Assembly (NCBI RefSeq): GCF_002105285.1
Contig: NZ_MUHR01000006.1
Span: 124,001-188,000 of the forward strand
Direction of reading: 5' to 3'
Source: Planktotalea arctica
GTDB lineage: Bacteria; Pseudomonadota; Alphaproteobacteria; Rhodobacterales; Rhodobacteraceae
DNA: 64,000 nucleotides
Shown here: one piece after another, positions 1 to 8,292 of the stretch
How the letters are laid out: each line of letters begins with the position of its first letter
Position numbering within the stretch: position 1 is the first letter of the stretch
Made by a program: the position numbers and the translations under genes
The notes under the pieces: model-generated
Databases searched by the model: none
Told to the model about the DNA's origin: nothing
Seen by the model: only the letters and a program-made list of their open reading frames with translations

Positions 1-368
1 CAGCCAAATGGTCTGCGATCCGCGCTGCCCGCCGCGTTGTGACCGCGGCGCTGGAAGTGCAGCGCACTGATAAGGTGATCGGAGCATCGCTTGAAGCTGC
101 ACCGACGGTCTACATCGCAGATGCGGACCTGCATGCGGCGCTGCAAAGCGTGCCGTTCGACGATATTGCGATTACCTCAGCGATCACAGTATCTGGCGAT
201 GCGGCCCCCGCGGGCGCGTTCACGTTGCCGGATGTGAGCGGTGTCGCGGTGTCCTTTGCCAAGGCTGAGGGTGAGAAATGCCAGCGCTGCTGGAAAATCT
301 TGCCGGACGTTGGCACGCATAGCGCTGTTGGTGTGTGTGGACGTTGTAGCGATGCGCTTGATGGCTAA
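1..368 (+). CDS. ileS: Isoleucyl-tRNA synthetase, C-terminal end (partial)
   Basis: Only the last 121 or so codons are inside the window; the reading frame enters from the left edge at base 3. The end of the protein carries the C-terminal zinc finger of bacterial IleRS, seen as a CQRCW pair followed by a CGRC pair just before the stop. This part of the enzyme supports tRNA-Ile binding and aminoacyl transfer in the cytoplasm. The stop codon TAA directly abuts the TTG start of the following transporter gene, so the two were probably co-transcribed. The family assignment rests on the zinc-finger motif and the charged tail; the catalytic core cannot be seen. Confidence 0.9.
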   Translation, partial: AKWSAIRAARRVVTAALEVQRTDKVIGASLEAAPTVYIADADLHAALQSVPFDDIAITSAITVSGDAAPAGAFTLPDVSGVAVSFAKAEGEKCQRCWKILPDVGTHSAVGVCGRCSDALDG

Positions 369-1205
369 TTGAGCGCGCTCGTCTTCTTGGCCGTCCTTGG
401 GGCGGCGCTGCTGCATGCTAGTTGGAATGCAATGATAAAGAGCGGGGCGAGCAAGCTGACATCTATGCTGATCCTCACTGTGGTGCAGGGGGGATTTGGC
501 GGCTTCATCGCGCTTTTCAGCGCTTTTCCGAGCGGCGCGATCTGGCCGTGGCTTTTGGCGTCGGGGGTGTTCCACTCCGGCTACAAACTGTTTCTCGCTT
601 TCGCATATGAGCAGGGTGATCTGAGCCGCGTCTACCCTATTGCGCGCGGTGCCGCGCCAATGTTGGTGCTCGCGCTCAGCGGATATGTTCTGAGCGATGC
701 GTTAAGTGTGCGCGAAGTGGCGGGGGTGCTGGTGCTTGGCGCGGGTATCTTGATGATGGCGCGGGGCGTGTTTTCCAATGGCGAGTCGCGCCGCTTGGTG
801 CCGCTGGCGCTCGGTTCGGCGCTGATGACCGCGGGCTATTCTATCGTGGACGGGCTTGGCGCGCGCGCCTCGGGCGATGCGGTGATGTATGTGGCTTGGC
901 TGTTTATCCTAGATGCGGTGTTCTTCACGCCGATCTGCCTGGCCTTGCGTGGGCGCGGCGTGTTTCGCGCCAGAGGCAAGGATTGGATGATGGGCAGCAT
1001 GGCGGCGGGGGCCTCCTAGGGAGCCTACGCGATTGCGGTTTGGGCCATGACAGTTGCGCCTATTGCACTGGTGAGCGCGCTGCGCGAAACCTCGATCTTG
1101 TTTGCGGTGCTCATCGGATGGCTGATCATGGGGGACAAGATGGATCGCAGCAAGGCGCTCGCCGCTGCTCTCATCGTGACGGGCGTCGCCCTTACGCGGC
1201 TTTAA
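369..1205 (+). pseudogene. EamA/DMT-family transporter interrupted by an in-frame amber codon
   Basis: Starting at TTG 369, next to the ileS stop, the frame encodes a hydrophobic EamA-type (drug/metabolite transporter) protein. It stops at TAG (1017-1019) after 216 residues. Reading through in the same frame, coding resumes at once (GAYAIAVWAMTVAPIALVSA) and runs to TAA at 1203-1205. The total of about 278 codons is the usual EamA length with ten membrane segments. No frameshift is needed: one base change in one codon explains the break. The start is TTG because the family N-terminus (LAVLGAALLHASWNAMIK) begins right there. Either the gene is a recent nonsense pseudogene or the stop is a sequencing error. 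A 216-residue product would lack the last membrane helices. Confidence 0.85.
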
Positions 1206-1237
1206 TCCGCTTCTCCGGTCTTCAAATACCTCGGGGA

Positions 1238-1266
1238 GTCCGTCTCGGCGGACGGGGCAGAGCCCC
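1238..1266. repeat. Two short hairpins between convergent genes
   Basis: GTCCG/CGGAC (1238-1242 with 1249-1253) is followed at once by GGGGC/GCCCC (1254-1258 with 1262-1266). They lie between the broken EamA gene and the converging pcs gene. There is no T-run, so this is a weak candidate for a factor-independent terminator and more like the hairpin-rich intergenic repeats seen elsewhere in the window. Confidence 0.5.
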
Positions 1267-1275
1267 TGCAACGTT

Positions 1276-1968
1276 TCAGCGTTTGGGCGCAATGACCTGC
1301 TGCGCGATGCCCGCAAACAGCAAGTAAACCGAGGTCAGGACCAAACCCCAATGCGCCCAGCTTTCCGGGTGAAAATCAACCCAGGCCGCCCAGCCTGCGA
1401 AAAAGGTCCAAGCCAGCGCGATGGGCAACGAGACGTTGCGCCATCTCTCTGTGCGCACGGGATGGATGAATTTTAGCGGGAGGAACATTGCCAGAGACAG
1501 AGCGGCAACAAGGGTGATGGAAATCCAGAAATTTGGCTCGATCGCGAATAGGACAAGGATCAGCATGTTCCAGCAACCGGGAAAACCGGAGAATGAATTA
1601 TCTTTTGTTTTCATGCGATTGTCGGCAAAATACATGGCCGATGCAAAGGTGATTACGATGATCGCAAACCAGCCGGTCCAGCCTGGCAAAAGCCCGGAGG
1701 CGAAGAGGGCGAAGGCTGGGATGAAAACATAGGTCAGATAGTCGATGATCAGGTCAAGCAGAACGCCGTCGAATTGCGGCGCGTATTGCTTGACGTCATA
1801 TTTGCGCGCAAGGGGGCCATCGATGCCGTCCACGGCGAAGGCGACGACGAGCCAGAGGAACATCATGTCCCACTTGGATTGCACCGCGGCGAGCATCGCG
1901 AGCATAGCGAAAACCGCACCTGTGGCGGTGAGCAGATGAACGGCGAGGGCGCGGTTTTGTGGTGTCAT
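1276..1968 (-). CDS. pcs: Phosphatidylcholine synthase (CDP-alcohol phosphatidyltransferase)
   Basis: The product, 230 residues, is an integral inner-membrane enzyme that condenses CDP-diacylglycerol with choline to give phosphatidylcholine in one step, a route typical of alphaproteobacteria. The CDP-alcohol phosphotransferase signature is visible: D50-G-x2-A-R55, then G68-x3-D72-x3-D76, whose aspartates bind metal and CDP. About seven hydrophobic segments follow. The ATG at 1968 (MTPQNR) is preferred over an upstream in-frame start at 2079, because the extra N-terminus would be read through the hairpin repeat at 2001-2066 and is not membrane-like. Choline as substrate fits the betaine and methylamine genes further along. 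The choice of Pcs over other CDP-OH transferases rests on length and on the tract after the signature. Confidence 0.85.
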   Translation of the reverse strand: MTPQNRALAVHLLTATGAVFAMLAMLAAVQSKWDMMFLWLVVAFAVDGIDGPLARKYDVKQYAPQFDGVLLDLIIDYLTYVFIPAFALFASGLLPGWTGWFAIIVITFASAMYFADNRMKTKDNSFSGFPGCWNMLILVLFAIEPNFWISITLVAALSLAMFLPLKFIHPVRTERWRNVSLPIALAWTFFAGWAAWVDFHPESWAHWGLVLTSVYLLFAGIAQQVIAPKR

Positions 1969-2000
1969 AAGGGCGTCATGGCCTATTTTTAGAGGAGGCG

Positions 2001-2066
2001 CAAATTTCTTTGTGAAGAAATTTGGAAATTCGTTTGCAACGAATTTGTTTCGCGTGAAGCGCGAGA
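2001..2066. repeat. Array of three adjacent hairpins
   Basis: Three inverted repeats follow one another almost without gaps: 2001-2024 (10 bp stem, loop TGTG), 2026-2046 (9 bp stem, loop TGC) and 2048-2066 (about 5-7 bp, GC-rich). The first two are AT-rich (AAATTTCTT and AAATTCGTT arms). They lie between xerC and pcs on the transcribed minus strand, next to the short repeat at 2065-2086. They may act as an mRNA-processing or attenuation site, or be a REP-like genomic repeat. Confidence 0.75.
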
Positions 2067-2086
2067 GTTTAATGGGCAAGATGAAG
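2065..2086 (+). repeat. Short dispersed repeat, copy 1
   Basis: The sequence GAGTTTAATGGGCAAGATGAAG is a diverged copy of a motif that recurs at 6765, 13815 and (reverse complement) 21225. All copies share GTTTA followed by a short G/A stretch and AAGATGAAG or a close variant. This copy directly follows the three-hairpin array. Confidence 0.6.
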
Positions 2087-2093
2087 CGGGGGC

Positions 2094-3014
2094 TCAGGCC
2101 TTTGGATGGGATCGTTCATAGACCTCCATGAGGCGTGCGGTGTCGACGGCGGTGTAGGCCTGCGTCGTTGAAAGTGAGGCGTGGCCAAGCAGTTCCTGGA
2201 TCGAACGCAGATCGCCCCCGGCGCTGAGCAGATGCGTTGCAAAGCTGTGGCGCATGGCATGAGGCGTCGCTGTGGCGGGCAGGCCAAGCTGCATGCGCGC
2301 TTTTGCCATAACCTCTTGAATGGCGCGCGGATTTAGCGCGCCGCCGCGTATCCCGCGAAACAGCGGTAAATTGTGCTCAAGCGGAAATGGGCAGGTATTG
2401 ATGTAAATTTCAACAGCCTCGCGCGCCGCTGGCAACACGGGAACAACGCGTTCCTTGCCGCCTTTGCCGATGATGCGCAAGGTATCTGGCAAGGGCACAT
2501 CCGCGCCAGTGAGGCCAAGCGCTTCGGAAATACGCAATCCGCAGCCATACAAGAGGGTGAGAACAGCGCTATCGCGCGCGGCGACCCATGCGTGCGGTGT
2601 TTGCAACTCAACCGTTTCAATCATCGCTTTGGCGGCGTCCACGGCCAGCGGACGCGGGAGTTTCTTTTGAAATTTGGGCGCTCGGATGGTGAGCACTGCT
2701 GTTGGCTCGAACCCCTCTCGTTCGGCCAGCCAGCGATAGAAATTTTTCACGGACGAGAGTTTGCGCGCGAGCGATCTTGCGCCAACCTCCGTTCCGCGCG
2801 TCGCAGCCATCCAAGCGCGCATATCGCGGGTTGTGATGCGCGCGAGGGCCGCGAACCCTTGGGACTCGCCCGTGTAACTGGTCATGAATGCGATGAAATC
2901 AGCGGTGTCGTTCGCGTAGGCTTTGATCGTGTTTTCTGACGCGCCCTTCAGGGATTTTTGCGTCTCGAGCCAATGCGAAAGCGCATCGCGCGCTTGCGGT
3001 GAGATCAGGCTCAA
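2094..3014 (-). CDS. xerC: Site-specific tyrosine recombinase XerC
   Basis: The 306-residue protein has an N-terminal SAM-like core-binding domain (about 7-95) and a C-terminal catalytic domain. The active-site set is complete: R161 (GLRISEA), a lysine in GKGGKER (184-188), H252-x2-R255 (HAMRHSFATH), H278 (LLGHASLSTTQ) and tyrosine nucleophile Y287. With XerD it resolves chromosome dimers at dif. The start is TTG at 3014, overlapping by 4 bases the stop of the DUF484 gene, so the pair is translationally coupled; a DUF484-xerC pairing is common in proteobacteria. No mobile-element genes are nearby, which argues for the housekeeping recombinase rather than an integrase. Confidence 0.92.
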   Translation of the reverse strand: MSLISPQARDALSHWLETQKSLKGASENTIKAYANDTADFIAFMTSYTGESQGFAALARITTRDMRAWMAATRGTEVGARSLARKLSSVKNFYRWLAEREGFEPTAVLTIRAPKFQKKLPRPLAVDAAKAMIETVELQTPHAWVAARDSAVLTLLYGCGLRISEALGLTGADVPLPDTLRIIGKGGKERVVPVLPAAREAVEIYINTCPFPLEHNLPLFRGIRGGALNPRAIQEVMAKARMQLGLPATATPHAMRHSFATHLLSAGGDLRSIQELLGHASLSTTQAYTAVDTARLMEVYERSHPKA

Positions 3015-3718
3015 GACAGCCAGCGGCGCATTGCGCGCTCGAACACACCGCCGAAGAAGGCCAAAAGATCAGTGCCTTGCTGCGGTGTGAACTGATGAGG
3101 ATCTTCCGCGCCCATAACCAGCATGCCGGGCAGGCGGCCCGCGCCAAAATCAAGGGTCAGGCAGGCCTCCGAGCGCACCCAGCCCGCGGCTTCTGCGTAA
3201 ATCGCTTCATCTCCTTCGGACATTTGGCGCAAAGTCACATTGCGCGAGGGACGATCGGGGTAGCCGCCAAGGTAAGTTGCGATGAAGCCGGGTTCGGCGA
3301 CGCAAAGCACATCGGAGAGTTTGCTGACTGCGGGTTCATCTTCGACTTGCACGGATTCCAGAACGAGACGGATACAATCAACGCGCAAAATTTCAGCGAC
3401 TTCACCGCCGAGGTCCTTGAGGAATGCCTCGAAATCGATGGGATCCAGCATACGCAAAATGGCACGGTGGACTTGGTTTGTGCCCGCGAGGTTCTCGTAG
3501 GCTGCGGCGATCACCGAACGATGCGTGTCCTCGAGGCGATCCAGGCGCGCCTCAAGTCGCTCCATCGCGATGCCGCGCAGATCGACGATATTACCGCCCA
3601 TCGCGCGTTCATTCGCTTCGATAAGGGCCTTCATCAGGTCCTTGTCTTCAAGGATCACATCAGGACGTGTGATGATCTGCTCGCGCAGATCATCTGTCAT
3701 TTTAGCGCTGGTGTTCAT
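3011..3718 (-). CDS. DUF484 family protein
   Basis: The 235-residue product matches the DUF484 family, which adopts a GAF-like fold and is usually encoded beside xerC; its biochemical role is not established. The N-terminus is helical and rich in charged residues (LREQIITRPDVILEDKDL), as in the family, and the C-terminus resembles a GAF domain (LTLDFGAGRLPGMLVMG). ATG 3718 (MNTSAKMTDD) is preferred to the upstream start at 3796, which would add an unconserved tail overlapping the transaldolase gene. The stop overlaps the xerC start, indicating one transcript. Confidence 0.8.
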   Translation of the reverse strand: MNTSAKMTDDLREQIITRPDVILEDKDLMKALIEANERAMGGNIVDLRGIAMERLEARLDRLEDTHRSVIAAAYENLAGTNQVHRAILRMLDPIDFEAFLKDLGGEVAEILRVDCIRLVLESVQVEDEPAVSKLSDVLCVAEPGFIATYLGGYPDRPSRNVTLRQMSEGDEAIYAEAAGWVRSEACLTLDFGAGRLPGMLVMGAEDPHQFTPQQGTDLLAFFGGVFERAMRRWLS

Positions 3719-3765
3719 TGCTGCTCTCGTTCTTTTTCCGTTCGTATAGCACGAGAGCTGCGAAA

Positions 3766-4419
3766 TCAGAGGATTTTCTGGCCGGTCTTTGCCCAATCGG
3801 CCATGAACTGTGCCAGACCTGCATCGGTTAGCGGGTGATCTGCCAACTTTTTGATGACGGCAGGCGGGGCTGTTATCACGTCAGCGCCGATCAGCGCGGA
3901 ATCCAGAACATGGTTGACCGTGCGAATGGACGCGACCAGAATCTCCGTGTCGTAGCAGTAGTTGTCATAGATCGTGCGGATGTCGCTGATAAGGTCCATG
4001 CCATCTACGTTGATATCATCGAGGCGGCCCACGAAAGGCGAGATGAAGGTCGCGCCGGCTTTGGCTGCAAGCAGGGCCTGATTGGCAGAGAAACAGAGTG
4101 TGACATTGACCATCGTGCCCTCGGACGAGAGCGTTTTGCAGGTCTGAAGGCCAGCCCATGTCAGTGGCACTTTTACGGTAATGTTTTCGGCGATCTTGGC
4201 AAGCTTGCGCCCCTCTGCAATCATCTCGGCTGCGTCTGTTGCGACGACCTCGGCAGAGACCGGGCCGTCAACGAGCGCGGCGATTTCTTTTGTGACCTCA
4301 AGAATGTCGCGGCCCGATTTCATGATCAGTGAGGGATTGGTTGTGACGCCGTCCACCATGCCAAGGTCATTGAGTTCGGCAATCTGGTCGATTTCGGCGG
4401 TGTCTACGAAAAATTTCAT
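3766..4419 (-). CDS. tal: Transaldolase (short, fructose-6-phosphate-aldolase-like type)
   Basis: This is a 217-residue single-domain TIM-barrel enzyme of the short transaldolase/FSA subfamily. The N-terminus [10 protein letters not shown] and the GVTTNPSL motif are diagnostic, and the Schiff-base lysine is K83 in [11 protein letters not shown]. It transfers a dihydroxyacetone unit in the non-oxidative pentose phosphate pathway (sedoheptulose-7-P plus glyceraldehyde-3-P to erythrose-4-P plus fructose-6-P). It starts 58 bases from the priA start and is divergent to it, so the two share a promoter region at 4420-4477. Sequence alone does not fully separate transaldolase from fructose-6-phosphate aldolase activity. 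Confidence 0.88.
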   Translation of the reverse strand: MKFFVDTAEIDQIAELNDLGMVDGVTTNPSLIMKSGRDILEVTKEIAALVDGPVSAEVVATDAAEMIAEGRKLAKIAENITVKVPLTWAGLQTCKTLSSEGTMVNVTLCFSANQALLAAKAGATFISPFVGRLDDINVDGMDLISDIRTIYDNYCYDTEILVASIRTVNHVLDSALIGADVITAPPAVIKKLADHPLTDAGLAQFMADWAKTGQKIL

Positions 4420-4477
4420 CTGCTTGGGTCCTTTGATGGGTTGGCCTATGTTGCTGGAGGCTTTACCTCATATACCT

Positions 4478-6706
4478 ATGTCCGAAAAGCCCCCTCTTGA
4501 TAGCGCTAACAGCGAGCCTGTCGAATTCTTCGATGAAGGGCAACTTGTGGGCGTATGGACGACGCAGCCCTTGGGGCGGATGCTGGATTACAAGGCACCC
4601 GAGGGGGGCTGTTGGCTTGGTGCGTTTGTCGAGGTGCCGCTGGGGCCACGTAAAGTTCTGGGTGTGGTCTGGTCTGCGGGCAGGGGCGATTTCGATTATG
4701 CCAAAGTGCGCAAGGTTGTCCGCGTTCTCGACGCCGCGCCCATGCGCGGTGAATTGCGCGAGTTTCTGGAAAAGGCGGGCGCGTATACGCTGACGGATAT
4801 GGAATCGATGCTGCGCCTTGGGGTGCGTGCGCCGGGGCTGGTTGATCCGCCGTCAATGCGCAAAGTGTATCGCAAGGGCGATGTCGAGCCGGACCGTATG
4901 ACCGTGCCGCGGGGGCGGGTTCTGGATGCGCTGCAAGAATATGGCGATTTGTCGTTTACTTTGAAGGAACTGAGCGAAGCGGCGGGGGTGACGTCTTCCG
5001 TAGTCAAGGGATTGGTCAAGCAAGGCGCTGTGCGAGAAGAAGATACGCCGCGCGATTTGCCCTATCCACGGCTTGATCCCAGCTTGCCCAGCAAGGAGTT
5101 GGCGGCGGATCAGGCAGAAGCAGCCGAAATATTGAAGGCAGGAATCAGATCTGGCGCATATGGCACGACCCTGCTGCGTGGAGTTACGGGATCGGGCAAG
5201 ACCGAGGTGTATCTGGAGGCGGTCGCGGAGTGTTTGCGCAAAGGGCGACAAGCACTTGTCTTGCTGCCCGAGATTGCTTTGACGGCGGAGTTTTTGACGC
5301 GCGTACAGGCGCGCTTCGGGGCGAAACCAGCTGAATGGCACTCCGGCGTGACCATGACAGAGCGGCGACGCGCATGGAAAATGGTCGGGCAGGGCGGTGC
5401 GCAACTAATCGTTGGTGCGCGCTCAGCGTTGTTCCTGCCGTTTCGTGATCTCGGTTTGGTTGTGGTCGATGAGGAACACGACACGTCCTATAAACAAGAG
5501 GACGGTGTTCTTTACAATGCGCGCGACATGACGGTTTTGCGCGCCTCGATTTGTTCAGCTCAGGTGGTTTTGGCGAGCGCCACGCCCTCGCTGGAGAGTT
5601 GGGCCAATGCGGAGGCAGGCAAATACAGGCGGATTGATCTGACGTCGCGCTTTGGCGATGCGGTGATGCCGGACATGCGCGCGATTGATATGCGCGGTGT
5701 GAAATTGCCGGGGAATCGCTGGATTTCACCGCAACTGAAAGGCGAGGTGGAGGCGCGGGTGGCCTCTGGTGAGCAGGCTTTGCTGTTCATCAACCGGCGC
5801 GGTTATGCGCCCGTTACGATCTGTCGTGCCTGCGGCCATCAGATCGGGTGCGATCACTGCGATGCGCGCATGGTGGAGCATCGTTTTCAAAAGCGGCTGG
5901 TGTGCCATCAATGCGGTGAGACGAAAGCGATGCCGGAGATTTGCCCGTCTTGCGAGGCGGAGGATCGCCTTGCAGCAGTTGGGCCTGGAGTGGAGCGCTT
6001 GGCCGAAGAAGCGGCGGAGTTGTTTCCAGACGCGCGCATCGCAACGCTAAGTTCTGACATGTATGGATCGGCGCGTGCGCTGAAGGCCGAGATTGTCGGG
6101 ATCGCAGAGGGCGCGGCGGACATTATTATCGGAACGCAATTGGTGGCGAAGGGGCATAACTTTCCCTTGCTCACACTTGTGGGTGTGATTGATGCGGACC
6201 TCGGTCTGCAAGGCTCGGATTTGCGCGCGGCGGAGCGCACGTTCCAACTCATGCGGCAGGTGGCAGGGCGCGCGGGGCGCTCATCCAAGAAAGGCACAGC
6301 CCTGATGCAGACCTATCAGCCTGAACATCCTGTGATCCGCGCGATTTTGGCGGGGGATGAGAACGGATTTTGGAGCGCTGAAGCAGGTGAGCGGCGCATG
6401 GCGTCGGTTCCGCCCTACGGGCGTTTGGCGGGGATTATCCTGTCCTCGCCCGATCCGCAGGAGGTGTTTGAATTGGGCGGTGAGTTGGCGCGGCTTGATG
6501 GGCCGCTGCGCGCCATAGGTGCGCAGGTCTTCGGGCCGGCGCCGGCGCCTATTGCGCGGGTGCGCGGGCGGCATAGAGTGCGTTTGCTGGTGAAGGCTGA
6601 AAAGAGCGCGCCGATCCAGCGTGCGATTGCAGCCTGGCTCAGGCAGGTGCGGGTGCCGCCGCAGGTCAGGCTGAGTGTGGATATTGATCCGCAGAGTTTT
6701 TATTAG
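4478..6706 (+). CDS. priA: Primosomal protein N' (replication restart helicase PriA)
   Basis: The 742-residue protein restarts stalled replication forks by loading the replicative helicase. An N-terminal DNA-binding domain (to about 200) precedes a superfamily 2 helicase core with Walker A GVTGSGKTE (about 236-245) and Walker B box VVVDEEH (about 328-334). A double zinc site follows (CRACGHQIGCDHC near 450, then CHQC and CPSC), and helicase motifs IV-VI come after it (IIGTQLVAKGHNFP, QVAGRAGR). The frame is open far upstream, but those codons lie opposite transaldolase. ATG 4478 (MSEKPPLD) gives the usual length; ATG 4448 is an alternative. It is divergent to tal. Confidence 0.93.
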   Translation: MSEKPPLDSANSEPVEFFDEGQLVGVWTTQPLGRMLDYKAPEGGCWLGAFVEVPLGPRKVLGVVWSAGRGDFDYAKVRKVVRVLDAAPMRGELREFLEKAGAYTLTDMESMLRLGVRAPGLVDPPSMRKVYRKGDVEPDRMTVPRGRVLDALQEYGDLSFTLKELSEAAGVTSSVVKGLVKQGAVREEDTPRDLPYPRLDPSLPSKELAADQAEAAEILKAGIRSGAYGTTLLRGVTGSGKTEVYLEAVAECLRKGRQALVLLPEIALTAEFLTRVQARFGAKPAEWHSGVTMTERRRAWKMVGQGGAQLIVGARSALFLPFRDLGLVVVDEEHDTSYKQEDGVLYNARDMTVLRASICSAQVVLASATPSLESWANAEAGKYRRIDLTSRFGDAVMPDMRAIDMRGVKLPGNRWISPQLKGEVEARVASGEQALLFINRRGYAPVTICRACGHQIGCDHCDARMVEHRFQKRLVCHQCGETKAMPEICPSCEAEDRLAAVGPGVERLAEEAAELFPDARIATLSSDMYGSARALKAEIVGIAEGAADIIIGTQLVAKGHNFPLLTLVGVIDADLGLQGSDLRAAERTFQLMRQVAGRAGRSSKKGTALMQTYQPEHPVIRAILAGDENGFWSAEAGERRMASVPPYGRLAGIILSSPDPQEVFELGGELARLDGPLRAIGAQVFGPAPAPIARVRGRHRVRLLVKAEKSAPIQRAIAAWLRQVRVPPQVRLSVDIDPQSFY

Positions 6707-6714
6707 AGAGGTTT

Positions 6715-6760
6715 CCGACGGGCTTCGCCCATCGGACCGTTTGGGGGCCAGCCCCCAAAC
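6715..6760. repeat. Two hairpins downstream of priA
   Basis: An imperfect hairpin at 6715-6735 (CCGAcGGGC/GCCCatCGG) is followed by a perfect 9 bp stem at 6739-6747 with 6752-6760 (GTTTGGGGG/CCCCCAAAC). They lie just after priA, in front of copy 2 of the short repeat. They could serve as a bidirectional terminator for priA and the converging small gene, but there is no U-tract. Confidence 0.6.
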
Positions 6761-6764
6761 CCCC

Positions 6765-6787
6765 GAAGTTTATCTGGAAAGATGAAG
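6765..6787 (+). repeat. Short dispersed repeat, copy 2
   Basis: GAAG then TTTATCTGGAAAGATGAAG; it differs from copy 3 at 13815 at only two positions. It sits immediately after a hairpin pair and ends within ten bases of the stop codon of the converging gene at 6796. Confidence 0.7.
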
Positions 6788-6795
6788 GGCGGCCT

Positions 6796-7089
6796 TCAGT
6801 TTTTATGAAAGGTGAGGGGTTTTGTTGGCAGGCGGGTTATGAGGCCCTTGGCTTCGAGATCGAGTTGTACGCATTTTGCCCACCACCCTGCGGTTTTACC
6901 GTCCGCAAAGAGCGTCGGAGAGAGATGCGGGAGAAAGGCCGCTTTCACGGCGGCAAAGGGCAGGCCTGGCGCAGAAGTGGGCAGGGCGTTTAGCAGGGCG
7001 GTGCGCATGTCGTGGTACTTATCGGCGCGCACGTTTTCGGTGCGGCCGGGGGTGTTGGGGTTTTGCACCGTTACTTTTTCATCTGTCAT
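6796..7089 (-). CDS. Small conserved protein, DUF6958-like
   Basis: A 97-residue soluble protein with no signal peptide or membrane segment. The pattern NPNTPGRTENVRADKY, a central APGLPFAAVKAAFLPHL and GKTAGWWAKCVQLDLEAKG resembles the small DUF6958 family, whose function is unknown. The C-terminal part looks like a winged-helix fragment, by impression only. It starts 19 bases after the stop of the YeeE/YedE gene, on the same strand, so the two probably form an operon. The family assignment is from memory of the motif and is uncertain. Confidence 0.65.
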   Translation of the reverse strand: MTDEKVTVQNPNTPGRTENVRADKYHDMRTALLNALPTSAPGLPFAAVKAAFLPHLSPTLFADGKTAGWWAKCVQLDLEAKGLITRLPTKPLTFHKN

Positions 7090-7108
7090 GACATGTGCTT
7101 ATCATACT

Positions 7109-8170
7109 TCAGGCCGTGGCCAAAGCGCCGCGTTGAAACACCAGCCAATCGGTCATCATGCCGCCCACCCAAAAGGCGGTCAGCGCGGCCCAAGCTGTGC
7201 CTGCGAAGATCGAGCCGCCCGTGACGCCCGCGCCGATGGCGCAGCCGCCAGCGAGCATGCCGCCAAAGCCCATGAGCGCGGCCCCGATCATGGATTGGCG
7301 CATGTTGGAGGTGGAATCGAAGCCCTGAAACTTCAACTCGCCTGTGAGCGAAGCGGCGATGAAGGCTCCGAGGAAGACGCCCGGAACGAGGCCGATGTCG
7401 AATTCCAGAACGGCATTGCGATCAAGGAAGAACATCAGCGTATGGGCCGAGGGACCCGTGAAGGTCGCGCTTTCGATTTGAACGGGATCAAAGGCCACCT
7501 GGCTGAGGGAGAATGTCAGGAACCAGCCCAAAGCCACTGCGAAACCGACACCCGAAGCGAAGACGAGGCGGGTTGCGCCTATGCGATTGCGGCGCGCGAA
7601 AACAAGGGCGAGCACGGCCAGCGCGAGACCGAATATCAGCCCCATGGATTGATCGAGGCCGAGTGTGGAGAGCAGGTTCATGTTGCGCCCGCCAGACGTG
7701 ATCCAGAGGCTCGCGATTTGATCGCGCATGGGCGAGAGCATGCCAGAGAGGCTCATCTGCGCGACCACGGCGAAGATCAGGCCGGAAACGAGGGAGCGCA
7801 GGTTGCCCGTTGCGGCCAGAACCAAAAGACGCCCCGAGCAGCCGCGCGCCAGCACCATGCCTGCGCCGAACATCAAGCCGCCAATGATTGCGCCGGACCA
7901 GCTGCCCGGCACTGCCATCATGCGCGCATCGGCGGTTTCGATCAGGCCGAGCATCTGTGCGCCCTGCACCCAGACCACTGCGGTGGAGAAGGTCAGCAGC
8001 CACACGGCGATCTTGTCACCCATTGTGCCACGCGCGAATTCCACCACGGCGGCGCGCAGGCAGAACCGCGAGCGCTGGGCGGCAATGCCGAATACTGTCC
8101 CTGTGATCAGGCCCAATAGCGCCGCAGTGGGGGCTTCGCCGATACGTTCTACAAGCGCGACAAGGTCCAT
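7109..8170 (-). CDS. YeeE/YedE family inner-membrane transporter
   Basis: The product, 353 residues, is a polytopic membrane protein with about nine or ten hydrophobic segments arranged as two sulphur-transport (DUF395) repeats. The characteristic small-residue cysteine motifs are present in both halves: ARGCSGRLLVLAATGN in the first and GGCAIGAGVTGGS in the second, with an early RSRFCLRAA. Members of this family carry thiosulphate or other sulphur species; the substrate here cannot be told. ATG 8170 is chosen because GGAAAGG stands about seven bases before it; an ATG two codons earlier lies too close to that site. The gene is divergent to the MFS gene at 8293 across 122 bases. Confidence 0.8.
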   Translation of the reverse strand: MDLVALVERIGEAPTAALLGLITGTVFGIAAQRSRFCLRAAVVEFARGTMGDKIAVWLLTFSTAVVWVQGAQMLGLIETADARMMAVPGSWSGAIIGGLMFGAGMVLARGCSGRLLVLAATGNLRSLVSGLIFAVVAQMSLSGMLSPMRDQIASLWITSGGRNMNLLSTLGLDQSMGLIFGLALAVLALVFARRNRIGATRLVFASGVGFAVALGWFLTFSLSQVAFDPVQIESATFTGPSAHTLMFFLDRNAVLEFDIGLVPGVFLGAFIAASLTGELKFQGFDSTSNMRQSMIGAALMGFGGMLAGGCAIGAGVTGGSIFAGTAWAALTAFWVGGMMTDWLVFQRGALATA

Positions 8171-8292
8171 TTTCATGCCTTTCCAAAGATATCCCGCTTT
8201 GCATGCGGGAAAATGAATGGGTGCGCTTTGATGCAGATCAGATAGCCCAAATGTCTCTCGCCAAGGCGCGCGGATAGGCATAAGGGAAGAAT

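Noticed and set aside
1017-1019. Amber codon as a pyrrolysine or programmed read-through site
   Set aside because: No pyrrolysine machinery is visible and EamA proteins do not use it; a nonsense mutation or sequencing error is simpler.
4181-4477. Upstream extension of priA to an earlier ATG
   Set aside because: These codons lie opposite transaldolase and would add about 100 residues not seen in PriA.
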